Of a stretch of 64,000 nt of DNA, positions 17,469 to 26,596 are shown piece after piece. The stretch comes from Clostridium kluyveri (GTDB taxonomy: Bacteria; Bacillota; Clostridia; Clostridiales; Clostridiaceae). The notes under the pieces are model-generated. The model saw only the letters and a program-made list of their open reading frames with translations, searched no databases and was not told the origin of the DNA. Location of the stretch: contig NZ_CP018335.1 in assembly GCF_001902295.1 (NCBI RefSeq), forward strand, positions 2,790,001 through 2,854,000. Reading direction: 5' to 3'. Position numbers and translations under genes: made by a program. The first letter of the stretch is position 1. Each line of letters opens with the position of its first letter.

Positions 17469-18104
17469 TTATTTATTCACCTCAAGTTCAAATATATTTG
17501 CAAGTTCTAGCCTTATATCTCTAGGATTTACTTTGATTAACTGTTTATTTAATAAATTATATTTATATACACAATCTTTTTGATAATAAATATTGCATAC
17601 TCTAAAATTTTTATTTTCTTCTTTTTGTATGCATAAGATCTGATTTTCTTTTTTATCTTGTATTTCATTTAATATAAAATTATTAGGTTCTATTATTTCT
17701 TTTTCGCTATCCTCTACCTTTGTATTATTCCATAAAAATTGATAATTTTTTATTATCTCATACAGCATAAGAGATTTGCTTGTTCTCTCAATAATAAATT
17801 GTCCTTTTTCTCTGTTCTTTAAAAATACTAAAAGATCAGTCTTATCTAGTGATATTAATAAATCATTAATCCATATGTGTTTTTTTGCCTTTTTATATTT
17901 TTCTAAGTTATTAATAATTCTAAAGGATTTTTCATTTAATCCATTATTACTTTGTAGTATCTTTTTCTTAATTAATGATTTTTTTGGTGAATTTTCACCT
18001 TTATCATTACTAATCAAAGTTTCAACGGGATTTATACCCAAAATCGGTGTCCCATCTAGTGCCCTATTTAGATAGTATAATTCACTTGCACTAATCATTT
18101 TCAT
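17469..18104 (-). CDS. T7SS-locus protein, possibly EspG/DUF5081-like chaperone
   Basis: A 211-residue protein with no membrane segment. Its start (ASELYYLNRALDGTPILGIN) resembles the ELxxL...G..xxxG opening of EspG/DUF5081-type proteins that accompany LXG toxins; the rest is Lys/Glu/Asn-rich and not recognisable. It abuts the next gene with no gap and lies 9 nt after the WXG100 gene, so the four genes form one operon. A chaperone role is inferred from context only. Confidence 0.55.
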   Translation of the reverse strand: MKMISASELYYLNRALDGTPILGINPVETLISNDKGENSPKKSLIKKKILQSNNGLNEKSFRIINNLEKYKKAKKHIWINDLLISLDKTDLLVFLKNREKGQFIIERTSKSLMLYEIIKNYQFLWNNTKVEDSEKEIIEPNNFILNEIQDKKENQILCIQKEENKNFRVCNIYYQKDCVYKYNLLNKQLIKVNPRDIRLELANIFELEVNK

Positions 18105-18113
18105 TCCTCCATA

Positions 18114-18404
18114 CTACTTCCATAAAGATGGCATTTTACCGCTGTGCATATATTCTTCAGCTTTAGTTTCTAACTTAACCATTATGTCTACATTATCTTT
18201 GGCTACACTTAAAAGCATTTCATGATATTTTTTTAATATTGCCATCAAATCTATTGCTGATTCTTTACTCTTCCCTTTCCATACATCTGTATTTAAGATT
18301 GATAATACCTCATTAACTGTATCTAAAGACTCTTGTAAAGTTTTATTACCATTCATAAAATTTCTTATGTCATCATGTATACTATTATCTAATCTATAAA
18401 GCAT
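18114..18404 (-). CDS. WXG100-family protein
   Basis: A 96-residue helical protein with the sequence VWKGKSKESAID at the middle, the WxG turn between two helices that defines the ESAT-6/WXG100 family. WXG100 proteins are small T7SS substrates or partners, usually forming antiparallel four-helix bundles. It is second in the island operon. The EssC-type secretion ATPase is not in this window, so the machine would have to be elsewhere. Confidence 0.8.
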   Translation of the reverse strand: MLYRLDNSIHDDIRNFMNGNKTLQESLDTVNEVLSILNTDVWKGKSKESAIDLMAILKKYHEMLLSVAKDNVDIMVKLETKAEEYMHSGKMPSLWK

Positions 18405-18435
18405 CTTTTATCTCCTAACTAAAATAATTATTTTT

Positions 18436-18771
18436 CTAATTATCACATTCACATGCTTCTTCATATAATTGTCTATACTTGTTATATAATTCATCAGCTT
18501 CAGCTCTTTGGTTATCAATAATACTTATATCATCTTCAATTTTACCAAATAGTTGATTAACTTCCTTGCTAAAATCCTCTGACTTATAATTAAAATTATC
18601 CATAACTTCCCCTTGAAGATTATAGCTTGCTTCATATACAGTGTTAAAGTCTTTAAAATCTGTCCTACAGCTGTCTAAATATCTATCAAGCTCTTCTTTA
18701 TATGATGCCAATTTGTCTCTAGCTTTTTCATATTCAACCATTTTTGTTTTATAATACTCTTTATCACCCAT
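18436..18771 (-). CDS. Small coiled-coil protein of T7SS toxin operon (DUF5082/YwqH-like)
   Basis: A 111-residue helical protein beginning MGDKEYYKTKMVEYEKARDK, fitting the YwqH/DUF5082 type found first in LXG toxin operons. ATG 18771 is preceded by GAGAGG, so I prefer it to the TTG at 18783. It opens the operon; a likely promoter is 40-70 bp upstream. Confidence 0.7.
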   Translation of the reverse strand: MGDKEYYKTKMVEYEKARDKLASYKEELDRYLDSCRTDFKDFNTVYEASYNLQGEVMDNFNYKSEDFSKEVNQLFGKIEDDISIIDNQRAEADELYNKYRQLYEEACECDN

Positions 18772-18812
18772 TATTCCTCTCAATCCAATATTATGTAATT
18801 TTAAATAATTAT

Positions 18813-18842
18813 ATAATACAATAAAATTACATACTTTTGCAA
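18813..18842 (-). promoter_or_regulatory. Candidate promoter of the toxin operon
   Basis: On the minus strand TTGCAA (18842-18837), an 18-bp spacer and TATTAT (18818-18813) form a plausible sigma-A promoter 42 bp upstream of the first gene. Spacing is 1 bp longer than ideal. Confidence 0.4.
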
Positions 18843-19103
18843 TATAATATACGCATAAACCCAGGGGTTACGCATGAATATTTTTTTAACCGCATCCCCG
18901 ATAGGAGATTTTTAAAAAATAACCATTGCAGCTATATATGTGGCATGATAATATTTTTTGTGGCAGTCCTAAAATTATAATGATATGGAGTTGAAGCGTT
19001 TCAGGGAACTTCATTAATTTAATCAAGATTTTTTGCATAGAAAACCAAACAGTCCTTTTCGGATATGTCTAGTAATTGTTATACGGATTTTTCCTGTATT
19101 ATC
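18843..19103. other. Gene-free spacer between toxin operon and ISAs1 remnant
   Basis: I see no coding frame and no strong hairpin. It is the upstream edge of the toxin operon and may hold regulatory sites I cannot identify. Confidence 0.4.
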
Positions 19104-19840
19104 TTATATGAAGTTTTTGATAAGTACTTGTTCTAGATAATTATTGTCTACAGAAGCAGCAAACCTTTTAGATTTTAAACTATACTTAGGTTCAGTAGTG
19201 TCTTTTTTTATTATATTTAGAGCCAATCGCTTTAGCAGGGCTAAATTTTGCGGACCATAATCTTTCCTTACTCTACGACCATCTTCTTTAAATACAACAT
19301 CAAGAATCCAATGAGTTGATTCTATTTCCCAATATTTTCTTACTGTTGTTGAAAATTCTTCTATAGAGTCTTTTAAAGATGAAATATAATATCTTTTTTC
19401 ATCTGTTTTTACTTGTACTAGTACCATTTCATTTTCACTAGCCCATGCACTTACAATATGAATTGGTGACTTTTTATTATCTGTATCAAATGCTCCTCGC
19501 ATAGTCTTGCCATCAATGGCTACTACAGATCTTTTAGTGTTGCTATTTCCTTAACCCAATAAACAAAACACTTTTCAAATTGTTTTGAATCTATCCATCT
19601 AAAAACCCTCTCAAAAGTATCATGAGATGGTATACCATTTGGAAGTTCAAGAAACTTGCTAAATCAATCTTCTCGCTTCTTTGCAAATATTTCAACTTCC
19701 TTCCAATCACTTGCATTAGCAATGGTTGCAGCTACTGCAATAAAAAGTATATCTATTAGTAAATGACGTACTTTGGCTTGCTACCTTACACCTCTGATTA
19801 TTTGAAAATAATTAAAAAATATAGACTCTTTGTTGCTCAT
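19104..19840 (-). pseudogene. Decayed ISAs1-family transposase
   Basis: The 3' part (19104-19502) is open: DGKTMRGAFD, SPIHIVSAWASENEMVLVQV and the C-terminal ALNIIKKDTTEP follow the ISAs1 pattern. Upstream, the N-terminal half can be read (LLIDILFIAVAATIANASDW, LPNGIPSHDTFERVFRWID) only through an early TAG, a TGA where a Trp is expected, and a one-base deletion near 19535. It is clearly inactive. Confidence 0.88.
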
Positions 19841-19913
19841 AAGTTTATCCTTCTCTTCTTTGTATTTATATAAAAGTAATATATAAACTAATTATATAGA
19901 ATCAAAAAACAAA

Positions 19914-19950
19914 GAGTGGATTAAACTCCTATATTTAGGATTATCCACTC
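19914..19950. terminator. Hairpin beside the ISAs1 remnant
   Basis: GAGTGGAT and ATCCACTC pair perfectly; on the plus strand a T7 run follows. It may be the end of the old element or a displaced terminator. Confidence 0.5.
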
Positions 19951-20085
19951 ACTTTTTTTGTTTGTTTACAATTTATTAACTCATGATTTAGCCCTAATTT
20001 TCCCTAAATCAATATAGAATACTTTAAATCATTGATGCTTCTTAAGAAGATATTTATAATACCATAAAAGAAAATTTACTTAAAC

Positions 20086-20331
20086 TTCCCCCATGAAATA
20101 GAAGAAAAACTTGGACAGTAGGCTTTAAATGATATGCATATACATATATCCGGCATTCGTTATAGTGAAAAAAAGGAGAGGAATCATCTACCCTTTCTTA
20201 AAAGTGATTTCAATTATGTAGACTGTTTAAGAAGTCTAAAAGAATTCAAAGCAAAGGGATGTATAATCTGTGAAAGCCCTATGCTTGAAAAGGACGCTTT
20301 GATGCTAAAAAATACATATGAAAAATTATAA
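20086..20331 (+). pseudogene. C-terminal fragment of an endonuclease IV-like TIM-barrel protein
   Basis: The frame HEIEEKLGQ-stop-ALNDMHIHISGIRYS through CIICESPMLEKDALMLK matches the C-terminal end of endonuclease IV/xylose-isomerase-like proteins (the HIHISGI and ICESP strands). An in-frame TAG interrupts it and the N-terminal two-thirds are missing. It is decayed DNA at the island edge. Confidence 0.7.
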
Positions 20332-20340
20332 TATTTTTTA

Positions 20341-20743
20341 TAGGCTTTTTATAGAGATTTTAGATGGAATAATTATAACCACCGCACTACCTAAAATGGC
20401 ACAATATTTTCATACAAGTTCGTCAACATTTGGATAATGTTTCTTGAATTAGTCTCAGGTATAGGACGCTCACTAGCCTTAACTGCTTACAATGGATTAA
20501 GTTTTTCTGAAATAGATCCTCAAGATCGAAATAGCGCAAATACTTTGAGTGCTGTTGTTTCAACATTAGCTCAAGGGATGGGAATATCACTCATTACAGT
20601 TGTTGTAAATTTATTTTAATTTTTCTTTTTAATTAATACTGCCTATGAATTAGGTTTTATCTTTCTTGGTCTATTGATGCTATTCCCAGTAATTGAAGTA
20701 CTATTTCTACCTAAAAATATTGGTCATGCAACAATTAGCTAGG
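20341..20743 (+). pseudogene. Internally deleted remnant of the DHA2 exporter at 7635-9011
   Basis: 20341-20423 matches about 7693-7775 and 20424-20743 matches about 8697-9011 of the intact exporter, with the roughly 920 bp between missing. A premature TAA occurs at 20617-20619. The roughly 30 bp after the stop are also shared with the flank of the intact copy. It marks the right edge of the island. Confidence 0.92.
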
Positions 20744-20973
20744 TTTACTTACTATATATGGGAAAACGCTGCTAATAATCCACTCTTCTTTAAAGTGGTA
20801 GATTATCACTATTACGTACCTGGATAAGTTCTTCCCCTAAAGGATAACATATTCTAAGTGCTAAAGACACTAAGAGTACTGTTAATAAGGTTCATCTGGA
20901 AATAAACATTTCTCTACATCAAACTCCACCTGAACCTCTGAATCACTTAATTAAACCAATCTCTTTCCTCTAA

Positions 20974-21585
20974 TTACAGAAAATAAACCTCATTCCCCAT
21001 AGTTTCAGCCTCAACCTTGTCATGGGTTACCAATATAACAGTTCTACCTGTTTCCCTCTGGTGAATTAAAAATTTTTTTATTATACTGCTTTTCAATCTG
21101 TCATCCATGCCCTTAAAAGGCTCATCCATCAAAATCAAGCTGCTTTTATAAGCAACAGCCCTTGCCAGGGCAACTCTTCTTTTCATTCCCCCGCTTAATT
21201 TATCTGGAAGCTTATCTTTATACTCCAATAATTCCACCATGCCTAAAAATTTATTTACAGCTATGTCCACTTCCATTTTATCCATGGTGGATTTTAGTAC
21301 GAATGCAACATTTTCATATACTGTGAGATGCGGAATAAGTCTGTCTTCCTGAAACATATAGGATATGCTGTCATTTTTCAATATAACTTCCCCGCTGTAA
21401 TTTGTTTCAATGCCGCTTATAATATTTAAAAGAGTAGTTTTTCCACAGCCTGATGGTCCCAAAACAACTGTAATTTTGCCTTTTATGAAGTTTATACTTA
21501 AATCAGAAAAAATAGAAACTCCATCATAGGATTTATTCAAATTTTTAATTGTCACCTCATAATTGTGTTCATGTTCCACTACCAT
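20974..21585 (-). CDS. ABC transporter ATP-binding protein (NitT/TauT type)
   Basis: A 203-residue ATPase: Walker A GPSGCGKTT, signature LSGGMKRRVALARAV, Walker B LILMDEPFKG and switch His LVTHDK. I choose ATG 21585 behind AAAGGTG instead of the upstream start, because that site overlaps the stop of the permease gene, showing translational coupling. With the permease and lipoprotein it forms an importer for nitrate/sulfonate/taurine-type or similar small anions; the substrate is not evident. It is the last gene of the operon. Confidence 0.92.
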   Translation of the reverse strand: MVVEHEHNYEVTIKNLNKSYDGVSIFSDLSINFIKGKITVVLGPSGCGKTTLLNIISGIETNYSGEVILKNDSISYMFQEDRLIPHLTVYENVAFVLKSTMDKMEVDIAVNKFLGMVELLEYKDKLPDKLSGGMKRRVALARAVAYKSSLILMDEPFKGMDDRLKSSIIKKFLIHQRETGRTVILVTHDKVEAETMGNEVYFL

Positions 21586-21592
21586 ATCTCTG

Positions 21593-22336
21593 TCACCTTT
21601 GTAAATAATATTTAAACACCTTCTCAAACATAAAGCTTAAAATAACTACCACAATAGTCCAGGCAAATAACTCTGCTGTCTCCAAAGTGGTTTTGGCGCT
21701 TAAAAGATTCAGCCCTATAGAGTATCTTGGAATGCTTAACACCTCTGAAGCCACTGAAACCTTCCATCCAATTCCCATACACATAAGTATTCCTGATACA
21801 ATGTAATTTTTTATGGAGGGCAAATATATATCTTTAAGTACATATTTCCTTTTTACTTTAAACACATTTGCCATTTGTATAAGGCTTTTATCTATGCTTT
21901 TTATTCCCTGAAGCACATTGGTATATACTATTGGAAAACATATAAGTATAGCTGTAAAAATCACTACATTAGATGAATTAAACCACACCAGGGCTATAAT
22001 AATTATGGATATGACAGGAGTTGCCTTTACAGTGATTACAACAGGTTCCAAAAGTTCTTCCACAAATTTGTTAAGTCCTGCTGTTAACCCAAGTACAATG
22101 CCTATAATCACAGACAGCAAAATTCCAATTATCACCCTTATTACACTGCTTAAGACACTTTTCCAGAAATAAAATTTACCCATAAGCAATACAAGCGATT
22201 TTAATACTTGAAATGGAGAGGGCAGGAGAAGTTCCTCATTTATAAAAACAGAACATACATGCCAAATTAATATCCAAAATATTAATATACCTATTTTTTT
22301 AATTATTTTTGTTTCCGCTGTAATAGAAGTTTTCAT
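21593..22336 (-). CDS. ABC transporter permease (SsuC/TauC-like)
   Basis: About 247 residues with five to six membrane helices and the EAA-type loop (QMANVFKVKRKYVLKDIYLPS followed by MGIGWKVSVASEVL). ATG 22336 (MKTSITAETK) follows a GGAGG site; an upstream in-frame ATG would overlap the lipoprotein gene further. The gene overlaps the 3' end of the binding-protein gene by 38 nt. It is the membrane channel of this importer. Confidence 0.92.
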   Translation of the reverse strand: MKTSITAETKIIKKIGILIFWILIWHVCSVFINEELLLPSPFQVLKSLVLLMGKFYFWKSVLSSVIRVIIGILLSVIIGIVLGLTAGLNKFVEELLEPVVITVKATPVISIIIIALVWFNSSNVVIFTAILICFPIVYTNVLQGIKSIDKSLIQMANVFKVKRKYVLKDIYLPSIKNYIVSGILMCMGIGWKVSVASEVLSIPRYSIGLNLLSAKTTLETAELFAWTIVVVILSFMFEKVFKYYLQR

Positions 22337-23288
22337 CTGGAATTGTTCCTCCAATGGACTTTGGATCATTTTCATTTAACACTTCATAAAATTTTTGTAG
22401 ATCATCCTTACCTTCTTCAGCACTAATAAACACTATATTGCATTTTGGAATTGCTTCTTCTGCTACTTTGGCCTTTGGAATCACACCATATTTTTCTATA
22501 AGCTTTGATGCTTCTACTTTATTATTATTTACAAAATCCACAGATTCCTTATATTCCTTTAAAAAAGCATCTACATCCTTTGATCTACTATCTATAAAAG
22601 ATTTTCTAAATATCAAAGTTCCCATTATAAGCTTGCCTTTTCCCTGGGATACCTTGTCCCATTCTTTTGTCAAATCTATAGGTACTTGAAGTTCATTGTC
22701 TTTCATTTTAGCGGTAGTTACAAAAGGCTCTGGCAGTACTGCCAGGTTAACCTTTTTAGATGCCACTGCAGCAGCCAGATCACTGTGATTCATCTTGTAA
22801 TCCACTATTACATCCTTTCCTGCAGTTAATCCATTCTCTTTCAATATATAGTTCAATGCAAATTCAGGTACAGAACCTTTTCCACTGGAGTAAATAGTTT
22901 TATCTTTTAAATCCTTTATATCCTTTACAGTATTTCCGTTTTCCACTATATATAAAATTCCCAGTGTATTTATACCTACCAATTGAATCTGTCCTTTTGT
23001 CTTATTGTATAATACAGATGCCAGATTAGAAGGCACAGCAGCAGCATCTAATTGTCCATTTACAATTTTAGATACTATTTCATCCGGGGAATCGTATACA
23101 GTAATATCATAGCTATTCTTATTCTCCATAAGCTTTGCCATACCCATGCCGGTAGGCCCCTTTAATGCCGCTATTTTAATTTTAGTGGATTCTTCAGAGC
23201 TATCAGCTCCATTGGAACAACCAGTAACAAACAAAACAGAAATTACAAATATTAACATCATTCCAATAATACCTATTTTTCTTTTCAT
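22299..23288 (-). CDS. ABC transporter substrate-binding lipoprotein (NMT1/THI5-like, NitT/TauT family)
   Basis: A 329-residue lipoprotein: signal peptide with lipobox VTGC, then a two-lobed periplasmic-binding fold with IVNGQLDAAAVPSN and IKDLKDKTIYSSGKGS segments typical of the family. A GGGAGG site precedes the ATG. It is first in the operon. Family members bind taurine, nitrate, thiamine precursors or riboflavin; no riboswitch is visible upstream, so the substrate is open. Confidence 0.92.
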   Translation of the reverse strand: MKRKIGIIGMMLIFVISVLFVTGCSNGADSSEESTKIKIAALKGPTGMGMAKLMENKNSYDITVYDSPDEIVSKIVNGQLDAAAVPSNLASVLYNKTKGQIQLVGINTLGILYIVENGNTVKDIKDLKDKTIYSSGKGSVPEFALNYILKENGLTAGKDVIVDYKMNHSDLAAAVASKKVNLAVLPEPFVTTAKMKDNELQVPIDLTKEWDKVSQGKGKLIMGTLIFRKSFIDSRSKDVDAFLKEYKESVDFVNNNKVEASKLIEKYGVIPKAKVAEEAIPKCNIVFISAEEGKDDLQKFYEVLNENDPKSIGGTIPDENFYYSGNKNN

Positions 23289-23363
23289 AAAAAATACCTC
23301 CCTTAGTAGTGTCTAATTAAAATTATACACCATTAATTAAATATTTCATGATTTTTATGGAAG

Positions 23364-24059
23364 TTATTTTCTTCTTATTCTATGTTTTTGAGGTCTTATG
23401 GTAATATCTGTTACAGCTATATTAGAGCCTTGCATCAATATTGATTTTACTGTATCTGCTATAACTTCACTATCTATATAGAAATCAGTGTCACTATCAT
23501 CTTCACTAAAATTTGCATTTCTATAAAAATTACTCTTTGTCATATCAGGATGAACAGAAAGTACCTTAACTCCGGTTTTTCTGATTTCTGAAAAAAGACT
23601 TTCTGAGAAGTGGGTTAACCCTGCCTTTGTAGCAGCATAAGCACAACCATAGGTACTTACATATTTTGCAGTAACTGAAGATATATTTATAATCATGCCC
23701 TTGTTTTTCTTTAAATCTCTTAAAAGCACATTGCAAAGCACCATAGGTACCTCCAGATTGGTTGAAACCATCAAATGTATTTTTTTAGGATTTAATTCTT
23801 CATGAGGGCCAAAATATCCCACCCCTGCATTGTTCACCAATAAACATACCTTGTTTTCTTTTTTAATTTTCTCTATAATTTTTACAAGTGTATTTACCTC
23901 TATAATGTCGCAGACTTCCTGAATAAAATTGGAATCATAAGAATCTACTTTGGAAAAATCCCTTCCAAAACCATATACTTTATAACCCATTTTAAGAAGT
24001 CTTTTTGAAATTTCAAACCCTATTCCTGAAGAAGCCCCTGTTACAATTGCAGTTTTCAT
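23364..24059 (-). CDS. Short-chain dehydrogenase/reductase (SDR)
   Basis: A 231-residue classical SDR with TGASSGIG near the N-terminus (cofactor binding), NNAG (LVNNAGVGYFG) and the catalytic Ser (INISSV) and YAATK (Tyr-x-x-x-Lys). Fourteen nt separate it from the radical SAM gene upstream, so the three genes here (nucleoside phosphorylase-like, radical SAM, SDR) form an operon. The substrate is unknown. Confidence 0.93.
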   Translation of the reverse strand: MKTAIVTGASSGIGFEISKRLLKMGYKVYGFGRDFSKVDSYDSNFIQEVCDIIEVNTLVKIIEKIKKENKVCLLVNNAGVGYFGPHEELNPKKIHLMVSTNLEVPMVLCNVLLRDLKKNKGMIINISSVTAKYVSTYGCAYAATKAGLTHFSESLFSEIRKTGVKVLSVHPDMTKSNFYRNANFSEDDSDTDFYIDSEVIADTVKSILMQGSNIAVTDITIRPQKHRIRRK

Positions 24060-24073
24060 GATTCACACCTTCC

Positions 24074-25141
24074 CTATGTACAAAATATCTTTTCTTTTTT
24101 AACATAATTCCCTACCATATTATACATAAAATCTACCATGGACTTATGATGTTCCTCTGAATAAGTATATATCCCATCTATAGTTTTAAAGGGATACGAG
24201 AGTAAAATAGAATTAGGATTAATTTTCTCCATCTTCTTAAAATAATCCTTTGCAATTCTAAATACTCCGATACTTACATCTTCAATATTGGATTCTGAAA
24301 CAACTTTAAAGGTATCCTCTACACACCTTGTATAATACTCTTTCCATCCAGGCACATAAAGAAGTGGATCAAAGCAGACCCTTACCTTCCATCCCTTCAA
24401 AACAGCACACCTTAAACTACCTAATCTAGACTTTAAGCCTGGAGTATTACTCTCATATTTCCCTATAATCTCCTCTGGAGAAAGAGTCCATGCCAGTATC
24501 ACATTGGATCTTGGTGCTATATCTTCTATACTTTTAAAATTAGAACTTTTAGTTCTCACTTCTATCTTTAAGTGAGGGTAAAGATAGCTAAACTCTATCC
24601 ATTTCCTGGTGAATCCAGTTATATTTTCGAAAGCTAAAAGATCTGTATCATAAGATATACAGATATATACTGGATGCTTTTTCAAAAGACACTTAAGTTC
24701 AGTAAAAATATCATTTAAATTTACAAATATCACTATATTAGCCGAAGGATACATTCCTTGCAGATAACAATATTCACAGTTGTAAACACAATTCATCATG
24801 GAGGAGGTATAATAAAAATGATCATTTCCAAAACTCTCACATACTCTGGCTCCCTTATAAATAAGGTTTCCATCTTTACAGGCCAATATAATTTTGGGAC
24901 TTTTCTTTTGAAGAACAAAATCTTGATTATGCCTTGAGAACACATCTTTGTAGTGATGTATTTTTATTATACTGGAATTTTTAAATTTAGATAATATATA
25001 TTTGGTATTTTCATTATCTAAAGCTTTTTCTTCCACATAAATATGAGAAAAACTACATAGATTCAAGCTGCCATATAAGTCTTTCAAAATACATCTTCCT
25101 TTCAACTTTAGTTTTACAGTAAATTTGAGTAAAAGGTTCAA
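24074..25141 (-). CDS. Spore photoproduct lyase-like radical SAM protein
   Basis: Up to 355 residues. The radical SAM cluster motif is CVYNCEYC (CX3CX2C as in SplB), followed by a SAM barrel with ICISYDTDLLAFE and ILAWTLSPEEI strands. The N-terminal FSHIYVEEKAL and IIKIHHYKDVF segments also match SplB-type proteins. The listed ATG would overlap the upstream gene by 89 nt; a TTG near 25066 is more plausible, so the start is uncertain. It lies between a nucleoside phosphorylase-like gene and an SDR gene, a context unlike canonical DNA photoproduct repair. Confidence 0.85.
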   Translation of the reverse strand: MNLLLKFTVKLKLKGRCILKDLYGSLNLCSFSHIYVEEKALDNENTKYILSKFKNSSIIKIHHYKDVFSRHNQDFVLQKKSPKIILACKDGNLIYKGARVCESFGNDHFYYTSSMMNCVYNCEYCYLQGMYPSANIVIFVNLNDIFTELKCLLKKHPVYICISYDTDLLAFENITGFTRKWIEFSYLYPHLKIEVRTKSSNFKSIEDIAPRSNVILAWTLSPEEIIGKYESNTPGLKSRLGSLRCAVLKGWKVRVCFDPLLYVPGWKEYYTRCVEDTFKVVSESNIEDVSIGVFRIAKDYFKKMEKINPNSILLSYPFKTIDGIYTYSEEHHKSMVDFMYNMVGNYVKKEKIFCT

Positions 25142-25928
25142 GAGCCAATATCAAATTATCATTTCTAAGTTTATACCCTTTGGCCAATCTTTTAAGCTTA
25201 TGCTGCATAGAAACAGACAAATTTAAATTGCTTGCTATTTCATTTATGTAATCCATATCCTTTTCATCCAATATATCGAAAGGTTTTGCATACTGATTAT
25301 AAATATCCTTTATCCATGTACATATTTTCTCTGAGCTTCTATGGATTAGCTCTGTAACTTGTAATGCTGTTAAGTTATGGCTATTTAAATAATCAGATAC
25401 TACTTTTAAACAATATATTCTATGGGGAGGAATAAATATGGATACTGCCTGAAAAAAAGCAGCCCCTTCCATATCTACAAAGTCTCCTTTTACATCTCCA
25501 GCATCCTGCTCTTTAATTATTTTGGGGAAGCTCTCCAAGTTTCCTTCTTTAAAAGGATGTCTGAAAATCATATCTGGGTAAAAATCCTTGTTTGATGTAT
25601 TTTCAGTTATTTTATTACAAAGTACTGTGGTGCCAATAGCAACAGTTTTATGTTTACTGCCGCATATACCTATATTTACAAAAGTATCATAAGCATTAGC
25701 TTCAAATTTATCTATAATATGCATACAGGCACAAGCCGTATTTATAGCTCCCCCTTTAGTTACCACAAGGACAATTTCTTCATTTTTGAATACCTGGAAT
25801 TTATTTATAAGGTTATACTTTTTTAAAGCAAAGCCATCTATAAATGGCTTTGCTTCACAATACAATGCTGTTACTATGAAAACCATATTCTCTTTTTCAT
25901 CCTCTCCACATAATTTCATCCGTATCAT
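25053..25928 (-). CDS. Nucleoside phosphorylase/nucleosidase-superfamily protein
   Basis: About 277-291 residues. The N-terminal half has the phosphorylase fold: MVFIVTALYCEAKPF, VVTKGGAINTACACM, FVNIGICGS and DFVDMEGAAFFQA, the last being the Met-Glu base-binding motif of MTA/SAH nucleosidases and purine phosphorylases. The C-terminal about 80 residues are helical and unusual. ATG 25886 (MVFIV) may be the real start. It begins the operon with SplB-like and SDR genes; it probably cleaves a nucleoside-like substrate of that unknown pathway. Confidence 0.82.
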   Translation of the reverse strand: MIRMKLCGEDEKENMVFIVTALYCEAKPFIDGFALKKYNLINKFQVFKNEEIVLVVTKGGAINTACACMHIIDKFEANAYDTFVNIGICGSKHKTVAIGTTVLCNKITENTSNKDFYPDMIFRHPFKEGNLESFPKIIKEQDAGDVKGDFVDMEGAAFFQAVSIFIPPHRIYCLKVVSDYLNSHNLTALQVTELIHRSSEKICTWIKDIYNQYAKPFDILDEKDMDYINEIASNLNLSVSMQHKLKRLAKGYKLRNDNLILALEPFTQIYCKTKVERKMYFERLIWQLESM

Positions 25929-26008
25929 ATTCTTTTTAACAGTGTTTCCAAATAATTATACCTCAAATATGTGTTAAAAGGTAAATAAATTAGTTTCTTT
26001 GTGTTTAC

Positions 26009-26596
26009 CTATTTTACTCCTCTATATAAATATCTTTTAATTTTAAAACTCCACTCTCTGTATACTTCATTATATTGTTCTTTCACTATTTTCAAAAATT
26101 CATCCAATACACCTAATTTATATAGGCCCTTCATAAGATGTCTTGGGTAGTTTCCCCCCCTTGAATAATTGTTTCTGGGATCTATAACTTTTATAGAAAA
26201 ATCATTATCAATATATAAATCCTTACACCGTATATCCAGTTTAGTAAATTCAAGTTCTTTAAATTCCATGAGCAATTTGATAATCTCACAAGATATTTTT
26301 TTATTTATACCGTTTTTTCTAATATAATAGTCAAGCCTTTCTCCTGGTACATAATCTTTTATAATATAGTAAGGTCCATGAGAATACACTTGGGGAAAGT
26401 ATTTACTTTTTTCAGTTTTCTTTAAAAGTTCATATTCATTTTTACAGATATCTTTATCTTTAAATATTTTTATTACTTTGTTATCTTTCAGTAAATATAC
26501 TATACCATTGTGACCACAGCCTAAAAAGTCTCCCGCCCTTAACATATTTTCGGCTGTTTCATCCAATTGAACATAATACCCATCTCTCCTTGCCAT
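26009..26596 (-). CDS. Small serine/threonine protein kinase-like protein
   Basis: A 195-residue protein with kinase lobe motifs: LGCGHNGIVYLL (glycine loop), NKVIKIFKD (ATP-binding Lys), KLDIRCKDLYIDND in place of the catalytic HRD-N loop, and VIDPRNN in place of DFG. It is shorter than standard kinases and lacks canonical HRD and DFG, so it could be an atypical kinase such as the YrzF or RIO type, or a pseudokinase. It stands alone. Confidence 0.72.
   Translation of the reverse strand: MARRDGYYVQLDETAENMLRAGDFLGCGHNGIVYLLKDNKVIKIFKDKDICKNEYELLKKTEKSKYFPQVYSHGPYYIIKDYVPGERLDYYIRKNGINKKISCEIIKLLMEFKELEFTKLDIRCKDLYIDNDFSIKVIDPRNNYSRGGNYPRHLMKGLYKLGVLDEFLKIVKEQYNEVYREWSFKIKRYLYRGVK

Noticed and set aside
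20437..20619. Open frame as a separate small gene
   Set aside because: It is part of the deleted exporter remnant.
23289..23363. Riboswitch before the ABC operon
   Set aside because: Only AT-rich DNA and a ribosome site; no conserved riboswitch fold seen.
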